Shown here piece by piece: positions 1-12,831 of a stretch of DNA of 64,000 bases. Below the pieces are notes generated by a model. The model was not told where the DNA came from, searched no databases, and saw nothing but the letters and a program-made list of their open reading frames with translations. Origin of the DNA: Euleptes europaea (Eukaryota > Chordata > Lepidosauria > Squamata > Sphaerodactylidae); contig NW_026612055.1 in NCBI RefSeq assembly GCF_029931775.1, positions 1 to 64,000 of the forward strand. The letters are read 5' to 3'. Every line of letters begins with the position of its first letter. Position 1 is the stretch's first letter. A program made the translations under genes and the position numbers.

Positions 1-301
1 GGCAATTGTCATTCCAGGCCCCCATTGTAGCCAGTGGGCATGCCAGTATCTCCCTTTGGTCCCCTTGGGCAATACTATGTCATTCGTTCCAGTACATCCC
101 TTCCCAGGCTAGGGAGTGAGCGCTGATCTCTGCCCCAGACCCGGGAAGCATCTCTCTCCGGCGCTAGGAACATCCCATTTCAAAACCTTGGGATTTTTCA
201 ACCCCCTGGGATTCCTTCCATTGGAGGCGGGCGCTTGCAAATACGAGGCCAAAGGAGACGCTACCAAGGTTTGCCTTCCGTCCCAGGCCCTTTCTCTAGA
301 G

Positions 302-587
302 CAGTGGTTCCCAACCTTTTTTTGACTAGGGACCACTAGGACTTTTTTGTTCGGTGCAGGGACCCCAAGGTTCAAAATAAAAATTCCGGGAATTTGAAAA
401 TAAACTTTAATCATAACTGTTAGTTAAACATTAAACTTAGAATTATATTTGAATATATATATTTTATAATAGAGAACTTTTAATTGAAAATATTAATTTA
501 TTATGAGTTTATAACTTTGTTTCGCAGACCTTAATTTAGTTCTCGCGGACCCCTGGGGGTCCATGGACCCCTGGTTGGGAACCAGTG
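302..587. mobile_element. Non-autonomous hAT element (286 bp)
   Basis: The ends are inverted (CAGTGGTTCCCAACC and GGTTGGGAACCACTG-like), with an 8-bp target duplication CTCTAGAG at 294-301 and 588-595. The interior is AT-rich and non-coding. It is present at the same place in copy C, so it predates the A/C duplication. Confidence 0.9.
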
Positions 588-727
588 CTCTAGAGGGTTT
601 TGTGCTTTTCTTTTTGCAGGTAAGCCCAGCTCTATCGTCAGGCCGTTGATGCCACATATGAGAGTCCCTCGTTTGCAGGAAGGGGAACGCCCCGTCGCTG
701 CTTTGGAAAGCGTGAAAACGAAACTGA

Positions 728-1179
<452 letters not shown>

Positions 1180-1734
1180 GTGGAGGAGACTTTCTTGCAT
1201 CCTTGTGTGTGGCTTAACATTTCCTTTTGGCCAAAGCTCTCTCAAGCTTGTGGTCGTTCCTGCTTGCTGGCTTGTTACTATTGATATAAAATATGAATAT
1301 ATGATATTATATTATTTCCCCCAGCCACAAATGGGCTCGCAAAGCAGCTGCTAGTAATAAACGGATCAAAAAAGGCGCTTGAGGAGGGGGTTTTCCGTCA
1401 TAATGGAGAGGAGGGCCTGGCTGCCGCTCCTTCTCTTCCTCACCCCATCCCACTAGGAGACCATCCTTTGTGGGACAGGGTAAAGGCCAGAGCAGCCCAG
1501 AACAGGCATTAAACAAATAATAGTACCACAAAAAAAAAAAAAAAAAAAAAAAAAAAAACAGTGGCTGCTTTCAAGACACTCTAGAACAATATTTTAGAGA
1601 TTCAAAACGGAGAAAGAGTTTATTAACCCTTTCCAGGCCAAAATTCCCCCAGAACATGCATCTTTCCTTTTTTTAAAAAAGTGTCTAGCTACTTTTGTTG
1701 CAAATATGTTTTCCCCTTATATCTCTACAATGAA

Positions 1735-1900
1735 AAGGGAACAGTGAGACTACACTTGCCAGTAGGAAATAATGACACCACTCTTGCCAATAAGGAACAG
1801 TGAGACCACACTTGCCAACTGGGAACAATGACACTACGCTTGCCAATAGGGGATGAAGAAATGAAGGAAATCGCACTTGCCCATAGACAATAGGCGAAGG
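1735..1900 (+). repeat. Minisatellite in intron 1 of copy A
   Basis: Short units around ACACTTGCCAATAGGGAACA repeat with changes. The unit is related to the larger array at 20505-21285. The partner in copy C is at about 46237-46402. Confidence 0.7.
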
Positions 1901-2436
1901 AATGATGGAAGGCAGGCTTGAAGGAAGGAACACCTGAGGTTCCTTCCATGATGCTGGCCCAATGGTGTTGTCTCAGAAGTGTCACCCACAGCTCCATGGT
2001 GTCAGGAACCGTCTGGGCAGGCCTCCCCTCATAAGCAAGTGACCCCTGACTTACATCATCACCACGCTCATTGTTAGATGCCTCAGGCACCCTCTCCACC
2101 AGGCGGACACCGTGCAGCCAGGGTGCCTATCTGACCTGTTCACCATGGCCCTGACCAGAGCATTTCTGGCTTGAAGGAGCCTCTCTGTCTGGTGCCCTCT
2201 TCTATCCATGGGCTGGCTTCGGGAGCTGTGTACTCAGGGGATGGAAGGTTGGATCTCCCTCATGGACACCAGCCCCACCGCCCCACCCCAGTATTTTTGG
2301 TGCTAGAGAGGATCCGGGAGCCTCTGTGCCCCAGGACTGCAGCTGACGCAGGGGGTCATTTATCTATTGCCTTTCAGTGGGGTCCATCCCCACTCTCAGG
2401 CTCATATAAATCCCATTTCCTTGTTTTTGGTATCAG

Positions 2437-2601
2437 GCAGTCGTGGTTGGTAGAAGAGAGAGAGTTTGCCAGAAGCACCAGGAGCCGCTGAAGCTCTTCT
2501 GCAAGGACGACAAAGCTCTCATCTGTGTGGTCTGTGACCGATCCAAGGAGCACAGAAATCATGAAACCCTTCCTCTTGAGGAGGCCTCCCAAGAGTACAA
2601 G
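2437..2601 (+). pseudogene. Copy A exon 2: second B-box 2
   Basis: This 165-bp exon follows TATCAG and precedes GTAGGA, with phase 0 at both ends. It encodes 55 residues holding a complete B-box 2 ligand set: C-x2-H, C, D, C-x2-C, H-x2-H, in the context [13 protein letters not shown] and EHRNHE. It resembles the B-box in exon 1 but is clearly a different copy. Its own frame is open; it is labelled pseudogene only because the parent locus is broken. Confidence 0.8.
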
Positions 2602-2900
2602 GTAGGAAATCTACATGGTGGAGGTTGGTGGGGAAGAGCTGTGGATCCTTACCTTCTCTTTGGTCTCTTTGTGGGGAACGGTCTCCAGTTTCTGCCTCAG
2701 CTTCTGGGCCCAAATTGGGGAGTGAAAACACCTCTTTGCTGCCTCCTTCCTGGTTTAGTGGCTCCCAAGATCATTACCTCCTTGCCCCTGCTAAGGCTAA
2801 AGTGGGGAGATTGACTGACTTCCTGTCTGGCTGTGTTGACGTCTGGGCAGCCCATTGTACAGTTGAGCTACAAGGGGGCAGCTGCCTGACTCTCAGTTTT

Positions 2901-2901
<1 letters not shown>

Positions 2902-2942
<41 letters not shown>
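2902..2942 (+). repeat. (AC)n microsatellite, copy A
   Basis: About 20 AC units in the intron after the second B-box exon. The copy C array at about 47404-47443 is slightly shorter. Confidence 0.95.
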
Positions 2943-2944
<2 letters not shown>

Positions 2945-3105
2945 CTTTCTCAACTTCAATGACTGTCCTTGAGTTGCTGTTTGCCTGGGCGGGGGGGGGG
3001 AATGTGTGCAGATTTGGTATCTGTCTGTGTCCCCTACTTGCAGGTAGTAGCTGTGAGGCAGCAGTTTAAATCAGAAGAAGACCTTTTGGGGGGCAGGAGA
3101 GCGAC

Positions 3106-3300
3106 GCATGAAGCTGCCTTATTCAGAGTCAGACCCTTGGTCTGTGCAGGTCCCCTCTGACTGGCAGCAGCTCTTCTCCAGGTAGAGAGGTCTTTCGCCT
3201 CAACTGCTACCCATTCATTTCAAGCCGGGGATTGAACTAAGGATTTTCTGCTTCCCAAGCAGATACTCTGAGGGCCACTGAGCTATGGCCCTTCCACTGC
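3106..3300 (-). mobile_element. tRNA-derived SINE (alanine-like head), copy A
   Basis: On the minus strand the right end reads as a degraded tRNA head (TGGCTCAGTGG-like A box, GGTTCAATCC-like B box). The other end is GAAGCTGCCTTATTC. Similar copies are scattered through the window. Confidence 0.7.
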
Positions 3301-3478
3301 ACCATGGCACTACCAGGAATCCTCCCTTTCCCACAGCTGTGATTGCTTCCACATGAGCTTTCCCTGCATTGGTATTCTCTTTCTTGGAAGAACATACCCA
3401 AAGAGGGTTTGGGAAAGCGTAGAATGGAAGGTACACATTTCCTCCACCATCCCCAATCCAGTCCCCTTCCACCTAGCT

Positions 3479-4171
3479 CAGGGGTGGGGAACCTTTTTCC
3501 CCCCAAGGGCCATTTCGATATTTATAACATCATTCGCGGGCCATACAAAATTATCAACTTGAAAATTAGCCGACCAAGCCCCAAGCAGGCAGCTGCCCCA
3601 GATGACCCCCCCCCTGGTGCGGGCAAGCAGGCAGGCATCCAACCAGTGGTGCACTCACCCACCTGGTGGCACAGGATGGTCTGTTGCACCAGCCAGGTGT
3701 AGCCATCCAACCGCATGCCGGAGTTGCTCCTGCTCTGCATGGTTGGGGCTGGATTCTACAGCCAGCTCCTGCTACCTCTGCCTGCAGGGATGAAATGATT
3801 GAGGACATACTGGCTAAGAAATTCCCCCGTGCACATTCTGGCCATGCCCCTTTTAACCCCTCCATTGTTGCCACTTCTGCCCCCAGCCCTCTTGTAGTAC
3901 AGAGAGAATATGTTTCTCCATGGCCCGGGTGAGAAACACAGTTTCTTGGGCGTTCCTAGCAGCTCCAAAGCTAATGACTCTTCTGCAAGGGTGGGGGGGA
4001 AAGTTCCTTTTCTCGGCAAAACAAACTCACATCTGCCTTGAATAGAGGCTATTCCTGTCCATGGGAGGGGGCAGATCACCAGTCTTAGATCCTTCTGAGC
4101 TAGAGATCTGGCCAGACCAAATGATTTCGCGGGCCTTAAATGGCCCCCAGGCCTGACGTTCCCCACCCCTG
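3479..4171. mobile_element. Non-autonomous hAT element (693 bp)
   Basis: It belongs to the same family as 13216-13536, with CAGGGGTGGGGAACC ends and the near-perfect duplication ACCTAGCT/ACCTAGGA. The longer interior is non-coding in all frames examined. Confidence 0.85.
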
Positions 4172-6004
4172 ACCTAGGAGCACCCCCCCACACGCACATA
4201 CCTCCCAAGAGCTTTTTGCCATTTATGTCACTACTGGGTATATTACTGGAATGTTAACAGAATATAGTGATATACAGTTGAGCTGCAAGGGGGCAGCTGC
4301 CTGACTCTCAATTTTAACCCCCCCCCCCCCCCACACACACACAGCTTTCTCAACTTCAATGACTATCCTTGAGTTGCTGTTCGCCTGGGGGCAGGGGGAA
4401 TGTGAGCAGATTTGGTACCTGTCTGTTTCTCCCACTTGCACACAGTAGCTGTGAGGCAGCAGTTTAAATCAGAAGAGCTTTTGGGGGCGGGAGAGGTACA
4501 CATGAAGCTGCCTTGTTCTGAGTCCGGTCCGGAGTGTCCAGGTCCACTCTGACTGCCATTGGCTCTTCTCCAGGTGGAGGTCTTTCGCATCAACTGCTAC
4601 CCATTCACTTCAACTGGAGAAGCCAGGGATTGAATAATTTTCAATGCAAAAAACCCTCCTGTGGTGGGCTCAAGGGTGGAATGGGTGGGTAGCAGAATTG
4701 GCACTATGAATGTCTTCGCATTCTTGGTGGGTATCAGAGGCGAATGGGGTGCCACGTAGGGCAGTTATATCTAGTTTGGCCCTTAATAACAGTTATGCAT
4801 CTCTTATGTTTTATAATAAACTTCTAAAAAAGGAACCAGTCTCAGTTTCGGGTCTCTCCTCCCCCAGGATCAGTTCTGCAACAGTCTGGAGATGCTGAAG
4901 AAGGAGAGGGAAAGAATTGTGGCGTGTAAAGCAGATGTAGTGAAGGAAAGCCAAGACTTGCTCGTAAGTGTCACTATGGCTTTGAAGTAAACAGTTCTAG
5001 GACTAGTATGGGTGGGTGGGGGGAGAATGGAGTACAAATAGCAGAAAAGTCAACCCCTCGAGGCAACCCCCCCTTTCAGTTTGGAAATTCAGTGCCCAGA
5101 TGGTCAGTATTCAAGCAGACCAGGAGCCCCCAAAGATAGACTTAACATTGCAATGCTAAGCAGAGTTATACCCAGGCAGTGGGGCTAAGGATGCTGCAGA
5201 ACTGCCCTCCTGGTGCCGCGGGAATGGGCTGCCCTGGTTGTTCACCTAGATCTAGAACCCCCTTTTTTCTTAAGTGTTTTTGTTCTTGAATCAGCTGACT
5301 TTCCAATGTGCTCTGTACTGTGGGGTAAATACTGAGTAGATGAACGTATGTGTCAATTCCCCATTTGTGTGCCTGCACCAACACTGCAAGCCAGAAGAAG
5401 TCCCTGAAAAGAGACGAGGGTGTGTCCCACCCACCCACCCCGAGAAATGCTGGGTAGAAATGCTGATAGATACTCCACTGATCCTGAACTGGGCCAAGGG
5501 TTGTTCAGCCATTGCTGATTCTAAGGGGGAAGGGGGAGAAGTGCTTGAGATACTCAGTGGCGTGTCGATCTTTTCCCCAATGAATTTTTTTCTTTCCCAG
5601 AATGCAGCCAGGGAGACCAAATGAGGGGAAGGGACTTCTTAGATCTTTTCTCCGCAGTGATATTTTTACTCAAACATCATACCTTTCGCCTGTTGTGAAG
5701 TGGGGGGGGGGTGTCAGCATATGGAGGGTGTTTTGTTGGGGAAACAAATGGACTCAAGAAGCCCCTTCTATTCTCTGGGTCTTCTGCTGCAGTCATCGTC
5801 CTCTGTGGCTGAAAGAACCTCTCCAGGAGTTGGAGTGAGACGTACTTTGGCCCTCAGGATGGGTTCATGGAATTATTTCCTTTTCCCAGCCAAATGCTGA
5901 TGTGATCACTGTGAAAGGCCTAAGTGCCCTTTCGACAGGAGTCCTCTGAAGAGCCTCTTCTCACTGCAAAGACCTGACCTGATTTCCTTCTCTTTCCATT
6001 CCAG

Positions 6005-6235
6005 AAGCAAGCTACAGGAGAGAAGCAAGAGACGGCAGCCAAGTTCAGGTAACTATACTCATTTCTGGAGGAGCAAGAGAAACTTCTGCTGGCCCGGATG
6101 GAAGAGGTGGAGAAGGAGGTGGCAAGAAACAGGGATCAGCACCTGACTGAACTCTCTGAAAAACTCTCCTCTCTGGACAGCCTCATCTGGGAGATGGAGG
6201 AGAAATGTCAGCAGCCAGCCAGTGAACTCCTGCAG
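6005..6235 (+). pseudogene. Copy A 231-bp coiled-coil exon with in-frame stop
   Basis: The exon has the exact 231-bp length of the TRIM27/TRIM39 coiled-coil exon, with acceptor TTCCAG and donor GTAAGA. In the frame used by copies B and C, the codon after KFR is TAA (6050-6052) instead of CAA. The remaining sequence ([19 protein letters not shown] and onward) is open. The change also creates a CAG/GTAACT string that could act as a new donor. Confidence 0.85.
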
Positions 6236-7780
6236 GTAAGAGTGTGGCAGGAACAGCCCAGGCTCCCCTTTGGGAGAAGGCTGCCCCAAACCCTTTCTGT
6301 GCCTCCTTCGCTTGGGCAGAAAGCAAATGAGCCCAGTTTGTGTTGCTAGCAAGTTTTCATCTCTGTGCATGGGCTGCTTTCCCCTCTTACCCTCCCTGAT
6401 AGACTGAGGCCACGTGGCTTCCATCTCAGAAGCAGAAGTGTGTTTGTGTGTCAATCAACAGTCTGGGGAACGACATTCAAGTCACACCAGGTAGCTCTTT
6501 CCCGACCACCAGGAACGAGGGTCATAGGCGAGATTTTCACAGCCAGATTTAAAAGGAGGATGTGTATATTGAGGTGAACGTAGCTCATACTTGTTGCGTG
6601 CAGTTTGGTGCACAAAAATGAATGCACACACACAACGGCAGCAACCAGTGGTAGGGGAGTAGCATCCACACACCCGTTAGTGGCACTGCTGTGCTAGCTG
6701 CTGCTGCCAACCTGTCACTTATGTGCAGTTGCAATGGCATTTGTGCCCAGACCCCACCTTTCCCTGCTGAGCCATATTACAATGCTGCAAGGAAAAGGGG
6801 GAAAGCCCTTTAAAGGGCTGAAAGGTGACAGAGTTTGGCTCTTCTCCTCTCAGCCCCTGTGGGCCCAGCATCCCCCGCCCCCATCAGAGGGCTTTTCTCA
6901 AGCTTTAAAGAAAAGGGCCATGGCTAGATTGTTCTAGTGTTGTAGCATTATAATGATATGTTGCACTAATATTTGGCTTTTAATTTAAAAGCAATAAAGT
7001 GCAGGCTGCACATTTCCAATTATAACTCTGCAACAAGGACTTTATTTACACAAAAATTAAAGCAGGGGTCCACCATGTTGTTTCAATTCTTCTGTAATCT
7101 AGCATTTTTTTAATCCTGGGAAATGCTCTCCAGTGGCAAGAAGGGAAATAACAGTGACACAGTGTTGCAAGGAATGTTGCTGGGCATGCCTCTGCATCCA
7201 TAAATGGCCATGGGAGCTACTTGGAGGGCTTCCTGCCTTCCCATGTGAGGAAAATCCCTTTTGTGAAAGTAGCCGCTGTTGAATCACCAAAGGAGATCAC
7301 CAACTCTCCTCTGAAATGTCTCCACTTTGTCTGCTAATGTTAACCTCACAAAGGTTTTCTCCCACTTTATGGAGATGCACCCCAGGCTTTGAGTGGAGTC
7401 TGCTAGCTGGACACTAGAGAAGGGCCAGAGTGCAGAATTTTCCAGGGTCTGAGGGGTCTTCCTGGTGTGGCCTTTTAGTAACCATTGAGGTCTCCCTTCT
7501 TTCTCTTTCTCTGCCATTTTTTTTTTAGGATGCCAGAAGTACCTTGCAGAGGTAAGTGGATCTTTCTCAAGAACCTTCTTTATGCTGGGAAGGGTGTGGG
7601 TACACTGTGAAGGTCCTTCAGGATGGTGGCTGAGGGACAAGTCGGTTGTAATTGGGATCATGGATCCCCATCCATCTGTCAGTGGCAAACAGCTTAAACA
7701 CAGAGCCTCATCAACAGGAAATCATGAAGTAGTATTGGGGGGGGGGTCTGTTTTGACACCTAGCTGGAAAATCTCTAGAA

Positions 7781-7985
7781 GAGGGGTCCCCAACCTTTTT
7801 GAGGCTGCAGGCATCTTTGGAATTCTGCCCTGGTGTGGTGGGCGCAGTCACAGAATGGCTGGCACAAAATGGGTGCTGTAGGAGGCAGAGCCAGCCACAA
7901 AATGTTGCAGCTTCTCTTCACACAGAGAAGATCTTTTTGTTGTGGCAGCAGCTGTTTTGAAAGCAACATTTAAAAAACTACCCCA
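7781..7985. mobile_element. Truncated hAT element in the intron after the micro-exon, copy A
   Basis: It starts GAGGGGTCCCCAACC and shares the interior of the 10269-10591 family (GAGCCAGCCACAAAATG). The right end cannot be found. Matching copies are at about 52284-52488 (C) and 26976-27190 (B). Confidence 0.65.
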
Positions 7986-8472
7986 GGAAATACAGGGTTT
8001 GAGTCTCCTCAGCTACATTCGTTCCATAAAATGGCAGTTCCATAAAATGGAAACTTTATTTGGCCGAAATAATGCCTTGGTTGGCATCGGGACTGACTAT
8101 GGGCATTTTAGAGGTGAACAGGGATATGACCACCCAACCCAATTCGATGTGCTCGTTTGTTAAGGAGGGTAGGGTGAGGCTACACATGAGGAACCATGAG
8201 CTGGTGTGTGCCATGTTTCCATCAGTGTTCCTGAATCCACCTAGCACTTAAATGTGCTGCTCCTACTCAGATTACTTCCTGGCTGTTTCCACACTGGCTG
8301 CCATGTGGTAACAACAGGGCTTCTGAAATAAAGCATTTGTTATGCTGAGCAACCCATGATGGGGAACACACAGCTGGTGGTCAGAAAATTTGCACCTCTT
8401 CTTTAAGTCTCCCCAGGTAGTTTCAGAGGAAGAAGTAACATTATTGGGGTTGAAGTTTCCACGCCTCCCACC

Positions 8473-8681
8473 TAGGGTTGCCAACCTTCAGGTACTAGCT
8501 GATAATCTCCTGCTATTACAACTGTTCTCCAGCCAATAGAGATCAGTTCCCCTGGAGAAAATGGCTGCTTTGGCAATTGGACTCTATGGCATTGAAGTCC
8601 CTCCCCTCCCCAAACCCCATCCTCCTCAGGCTCCACCCCCAAAACCTCCTGCCTGTGGCAAGGAGGAACCTGGCAACCCTA
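8473..8681. mobile_element. Short hAT-like MITE with TAGGGTTGCC ends (209 bp)
   Basis: Terminal inverted sequences TAGGGTTGCCAACC and GGCAACCCTA are flanked by the perfect 8-bp duplication CTCCCACC (8465-8472, 8682-8689). Copy B has no such element at its equivalent site near 27670. Copy C has it at 52976-53184. Confidence 0.85.
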
Positions 8682-9275
8682 CTCCCACCAGGGGCAAATG
8701 ATTAAAAGAAACAAAAGGAAGGACACTTCCATATGGTGATGTCATGTGACCTGTTTCCTTCCACCGTCTCTCAGCCTCACTCTTGGGAACATAAGTAGAG
8801 CCAGGTGGATGAGACCAGTGGTCAGCTTGGTCCAGCATCCTGTTTCACACAGTGGCCAAGGGTTGCCCCTACCTGGCCAACAAACAAGGCGTAGAGGTTG
8901 AGGCCCTCCCCTGCTGATGCCTCCTAGCAGTGTTATTCAGAGGTTGGCTGCCCCTGGCTATGGTCACCAGGTCTTCTAGTTGCTGATGGACCCCTGCTCC
9001 ATGAATCTGCCTAGTCCCCTTTTAAAGCTTTCTCTGTTCATGGCCATCACTACCTCAATCTACAGTGAATTCTCAACTTCATTCAGTGCCCCTGAGTTCT
9101 GGTATTATGGAAGAGGGATAAAAAGACATGAAGGCACTGAACCTAATTCTGCCCTCTATTTTATCCTCATAACATCCCTATCTGAGAGAAAGAGGGACTG
9201 GTCTAAGTTCACCCAGGGAGCTATATAGCTGCATGTGGGATTGAACCAGGGTCCTACAATCCTAGTCACCGGACA

Positions 9276-9481
9276 CAAGAAGCTGCCGTACATTGAATCA
9301 GACCATTGGTCTGTCAGAGTTCGTATTGTCTACTCAGAGCAGCAGTGGCTCTCCAGGGTCTCTGGTAGAGGTCTGTCACGCCACCTCCTACCTGATCCTT
9401 TGACCTGGAGATGCCAGGGATTGAACCCAGGACCTTCTGCATGCCAAGCAGATGCTCTACCACTGAGCTGCAGCCCCTCCC
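9276..9481 (-). mobile_element. tRNA-derived SINE, well preserved, copy A
   Basis: The minus strand carries CAGTGGTAGAGCATCTGC (A-box region) and GGTCCTGGGTTCAATCCC (B-box region), typical of a tRNA-Ala-like promoter. It ends at the widespread GAAGCTGCCGTACATTGA string. The copy C partner is at about 53779-53984. Confidence 0.75.
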
Positions 9482-10268
9482 TTAACTCTAAAGTCCAGAA
9501 CTCCAACCACCCAGCTTTCTTTTTCTTCTGCTAGACATTTGCAAGGCAGATCTGGGCAGGGGGTGTGGGGTTGGTATTTTGAAGGCGAAACTTGGTGTTT
9601 GCTTTTTTCAGAGTTGGGTCTGGGTTCCCCTCAGCCACTCAAGAACTTTTGGTAATAAAGCAGAGCCTGTAGGGCCTTGAAATGCCTCTGCAGGGGAGGA
9701 AGGGCTCCTGCCTCCCCCCAGCCATTTTTCGTGTCCAGACAACCCTGGGGAGGGGAGTTACTTTCCCCCCAGCACAGTTTCTGCATGGGAAAATGGCTGG
9801 TGGGGTTACAGGAGCCCTTCCTCCCCCTGTGGTGGTTTTCTGAGCCCAAACGGCCTTTGTTTCATTTTTTAATGATTCCCTGTGTGGCTTTGGGGTCTCA
9901 GGAGCTACAGTGAGGTGGACGTTGCTCTCTGAAGAACCTCCCATCTTGCTCTGCATTCAGCCTCAGCCTCTGTCTCTCGGCCTTCTGCCAATTCCTTCCT
10001 CTGTTTCTCCGATCTGCCTGGGGCGAGGCGGGATTGAGAATTAGATGGATGGTACCTTGACATGATTTTTCTCAAGGTATGAAGAAAAAGAGGTGTTTGA
10101 GGATCCAGTGGCTTTTCTTCCTGCACAGAAGGGGTGCATCTTGGACTTCTCCGATCTAAATCTCTTTTTGGAGGGCATCAAGAATCAATTCAAAGGTAAT
10201 GAAGAAACACTGCAGGGATTTCAGACTCTGCATTAGCTTGGACCAGATGTCTTTTAGGCTGCTTATAT

Positions 10269-10591
10269 TGAGGTCCCCAACCTTTTTGAGCCCATGGCCC
10301 CCTTTGGAATTCAGACGCAGCCACAAACCTTTGGAATTCAGGCACAGCCACAAACTAGCTTCCACTGGAAGTGGAGCCAGCCACAAAATGGATGCTGCAT
10401 CGTAACCTTCAGTCACACAGGGAAAATCCTTCTGCTTTTGGTGGCAGAAGCTTGAAAGCAACATTTTTATAAAGCTGTTCAGCCAGTCAGAAGCCTTGCT
10501 TGGCAAAAGTTCCACCTCGCTCTGGCCTCTTCATTAAATACTTGATGGACACCAATAAAGGGATTGGTGGCCGCCTTGCTGGGGACCCCTG
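10269..10591. mobile_element. Non-autonomous hAT element after the 119-bp exon, copy A
   Basis: The ends are TGAGGTCCCCAACC and GCTGGGGACCCCTG with target duplication GCTTATAT/CCTTATAT. It holds a 27-bp internal tandem duplication near 10314-10340 that is absent from copy C. Confidence 0.82.
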
Positions 10592-11144
10592 CCTTATATC
10601 ATTAGCAGACCCAGGAATATGAGGAGTGTGCATACCAATTAGGTAGTTCACTGCTCTCTAGTTATTTGTGTCTGTGGACTGGCAGACTGGGAGGCAGTGG
10701 TGGAACCTAAAATGAAAGGGAAGGGGAGGAAACTGTCCCTTAAGGCATCCTCATTTAATGGCAACCCCCCCATCCAATCCCTTTCAGGAACACCTACCCC
10801 CATTCTCATTGCAGCATTTCTATGGCTAAATTGGACCTATCAAAACTTGAGCATGATGTAGCTGAGCCCACAGAGTGGTCTCAAGGCTCAGATAGTGCCC
10901 ATAGAAATCAGTGGGTTTAGAAGGACATAATTCTGCTTAGGATGGCACTGTGCTAGCACTCTTTGGAAGGATCCTAAGTAGACCCTTGGGCCGCAGGCCT
11001 TAGCATACTTTCTATGAAGTGAATCTCCAGTCACTCAAAGTGACTAGTAGAAATAAAGGTGAATATTTCCACATAAATAACATTTGGAAATTTCCACCCA
11101 GAAGTAGGTGTTACTTAACCTTTCAGCCAAAACTCAGAAGAAAT

Positions 11145-11335
11145 ATGTACGCATGTGCCATCAAGTCACGAACAACTTATGGCAACTCCAGAAAGAGGTT
11201 TTCAAGGCAAGTGAGAAGCAGAGATTTCTTTGCCATTTCCTTAATCTGCAGAATCTTCTTTGGTCTCCCGTCCAAGTATCAACCCTGCGGATATTTCAAG
11301 ATCTGATGAGTCGGGGCTATACCATGACATCTTCC
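11145..11335 (-). mobile_element. 5S-rRNA-derived SINE, copy A
   Basis: The plus strand carries GGTCTCCCGTCCAAGTATCA, the inverse of the 5S internal promoter region, preceded by GTGCCATCAAGTCACGAAC and a GGTTTTCAAGGCAAGTGAG block typical of squamate 5S SINEs. Partners are near 55621-55800 (C) and 32352-32520 (B). Confidence 0.65.
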
Positions 11336-12831
11336 CTCCCGGAGAGAAAAAGAGACCATATTATTTACTGATGTTTTTGTCACAAGATTTGTGATAAGCA
11401 CAAGGATCTGCTGGTCACGTTTGTTTCTTTTGCTTCCTCAGAAACTCTGAATTCTGGACTTGACCTGCAGAAAGGTAAATCTTTCTTCATACACCGTTCA
11501 ATTATTTCTTAACTCAAAAGCTTCACCTTACAATTTGTGTTCTTCTGCTTAGTGATTTTCCAGAGATAACATTACTGGATGTTCTTGGTTTGTTCCTCAA
11601 CCTCTCTCCCTGCCTCAGCCAGTTCCTTTTTGTTCTGAGGAGGAGGTCTGTCAGGGTGAGGATGAAAGGTGAACTTTCACCTACCTGCCGCCATACTGAA
11701 ATGATGGGAGAAGGGTTTCTGGGCATCAGCCCTTGAGGGCCTTTCAGAATCCTCCCCATGAGAGGCCCAGACCAGGTCGGGAATCCCATTTCTCTCAGTG
11801 GATTTCCTACCTGCTTTCCGGGTTTCCCTCAGCTTCAAGGTGCTATAAATTGTGTATTTGATCCACAGGTTTTTTTTTAAAGCTGCCTTTGTGGAATGGC
11901 AGTATATAAAGGCTGACGTCCAGCCTGCCCTGGTGCCGTTTTCCAGTTGTTCACATATAATTTGTGTTTGATGTTTGGGAGAAGAAGGGGAACTTCGTGC
12001 CTGTCACTCACAACCTTCCTCTTTAGCACTTCCGCCTCCCCGTCTGTCACTTGGATTCACACTTCTGGGCAGGAGGAGGCCGTCTCCTGAGTATATTTTA
12101 GAGTGAATTCAGACAGAAGGCAGATATTTCCACGTTGGATGCTGGCTTAGCTCTGTTTTGCTCCCTTCTTCGTAGGGTCAGTTGTTGGCTGATTTAAATG
12201 AATACGTTTTCAAACAGCACTGATGGTATATCGCAACATATCAGTCCTTTACCACAGCTTTCAGTAAATTTGCAGAACTCCTGGATATTAGATGTATGTG
12301 TGTGTTCAGGGCAGCAAAGTTTCTTTCAAACCAGTTCTGCCTCATTGAAAAGTTACCTCTGTTTTAAAAAAAATTTACCCTTTGGTGCTGCCAAATTTGC
12401 AAGTATCAGAGTAGCATTTTCAATGCTCTGCAAAATATATGTGAGGCGAGGAAAGCCACTCTTGATGCCTCAGGACATTTGTTGCTTGGCTGAGTTCCAT
12501 AACAAAAGTCTTTGTATTCTTCTGTCAAAGGTGGCTATTGAGATATCTGTTTTTCCAGGCCAGGGTAGGTCATGCTTGAAGTATGATAACTCTGTGATGG
12601 TAACTCTAGTGCAGAAGGGCAGCTCTTTTTAAACTGCCACCGAGGACAGTACAAGAGGGCTTAGTTTTTGCAGTGGCTTCCCCCCCAGCTTCCTCAACAC
12701 ATTTGTGCACCTGCTGGGGTTTACCAGGTTTTCTCCTATCTTTCTTAAACCTGGTTTGCAGGAAAGCTTGGATGGCTGCTATGTGGGTGGGAAAATTCAG
12801 ATTTCCCCAACTATGGCAGCCATTTTCCTGA

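Noticed and set aside
2171-2491. 106-codon frame just upstream of the second B-box exon of A (also in C)
   Set aside because: It enters the B-box exon in the wrong frame and has no counterpart in copy B.
9400-9481. Possible tRNA-Ala gene on the minus strand
   Set aside because: The cloverleaf is incomplete and the tRNA-like part is joined to a SINE body repeated many times in the window.
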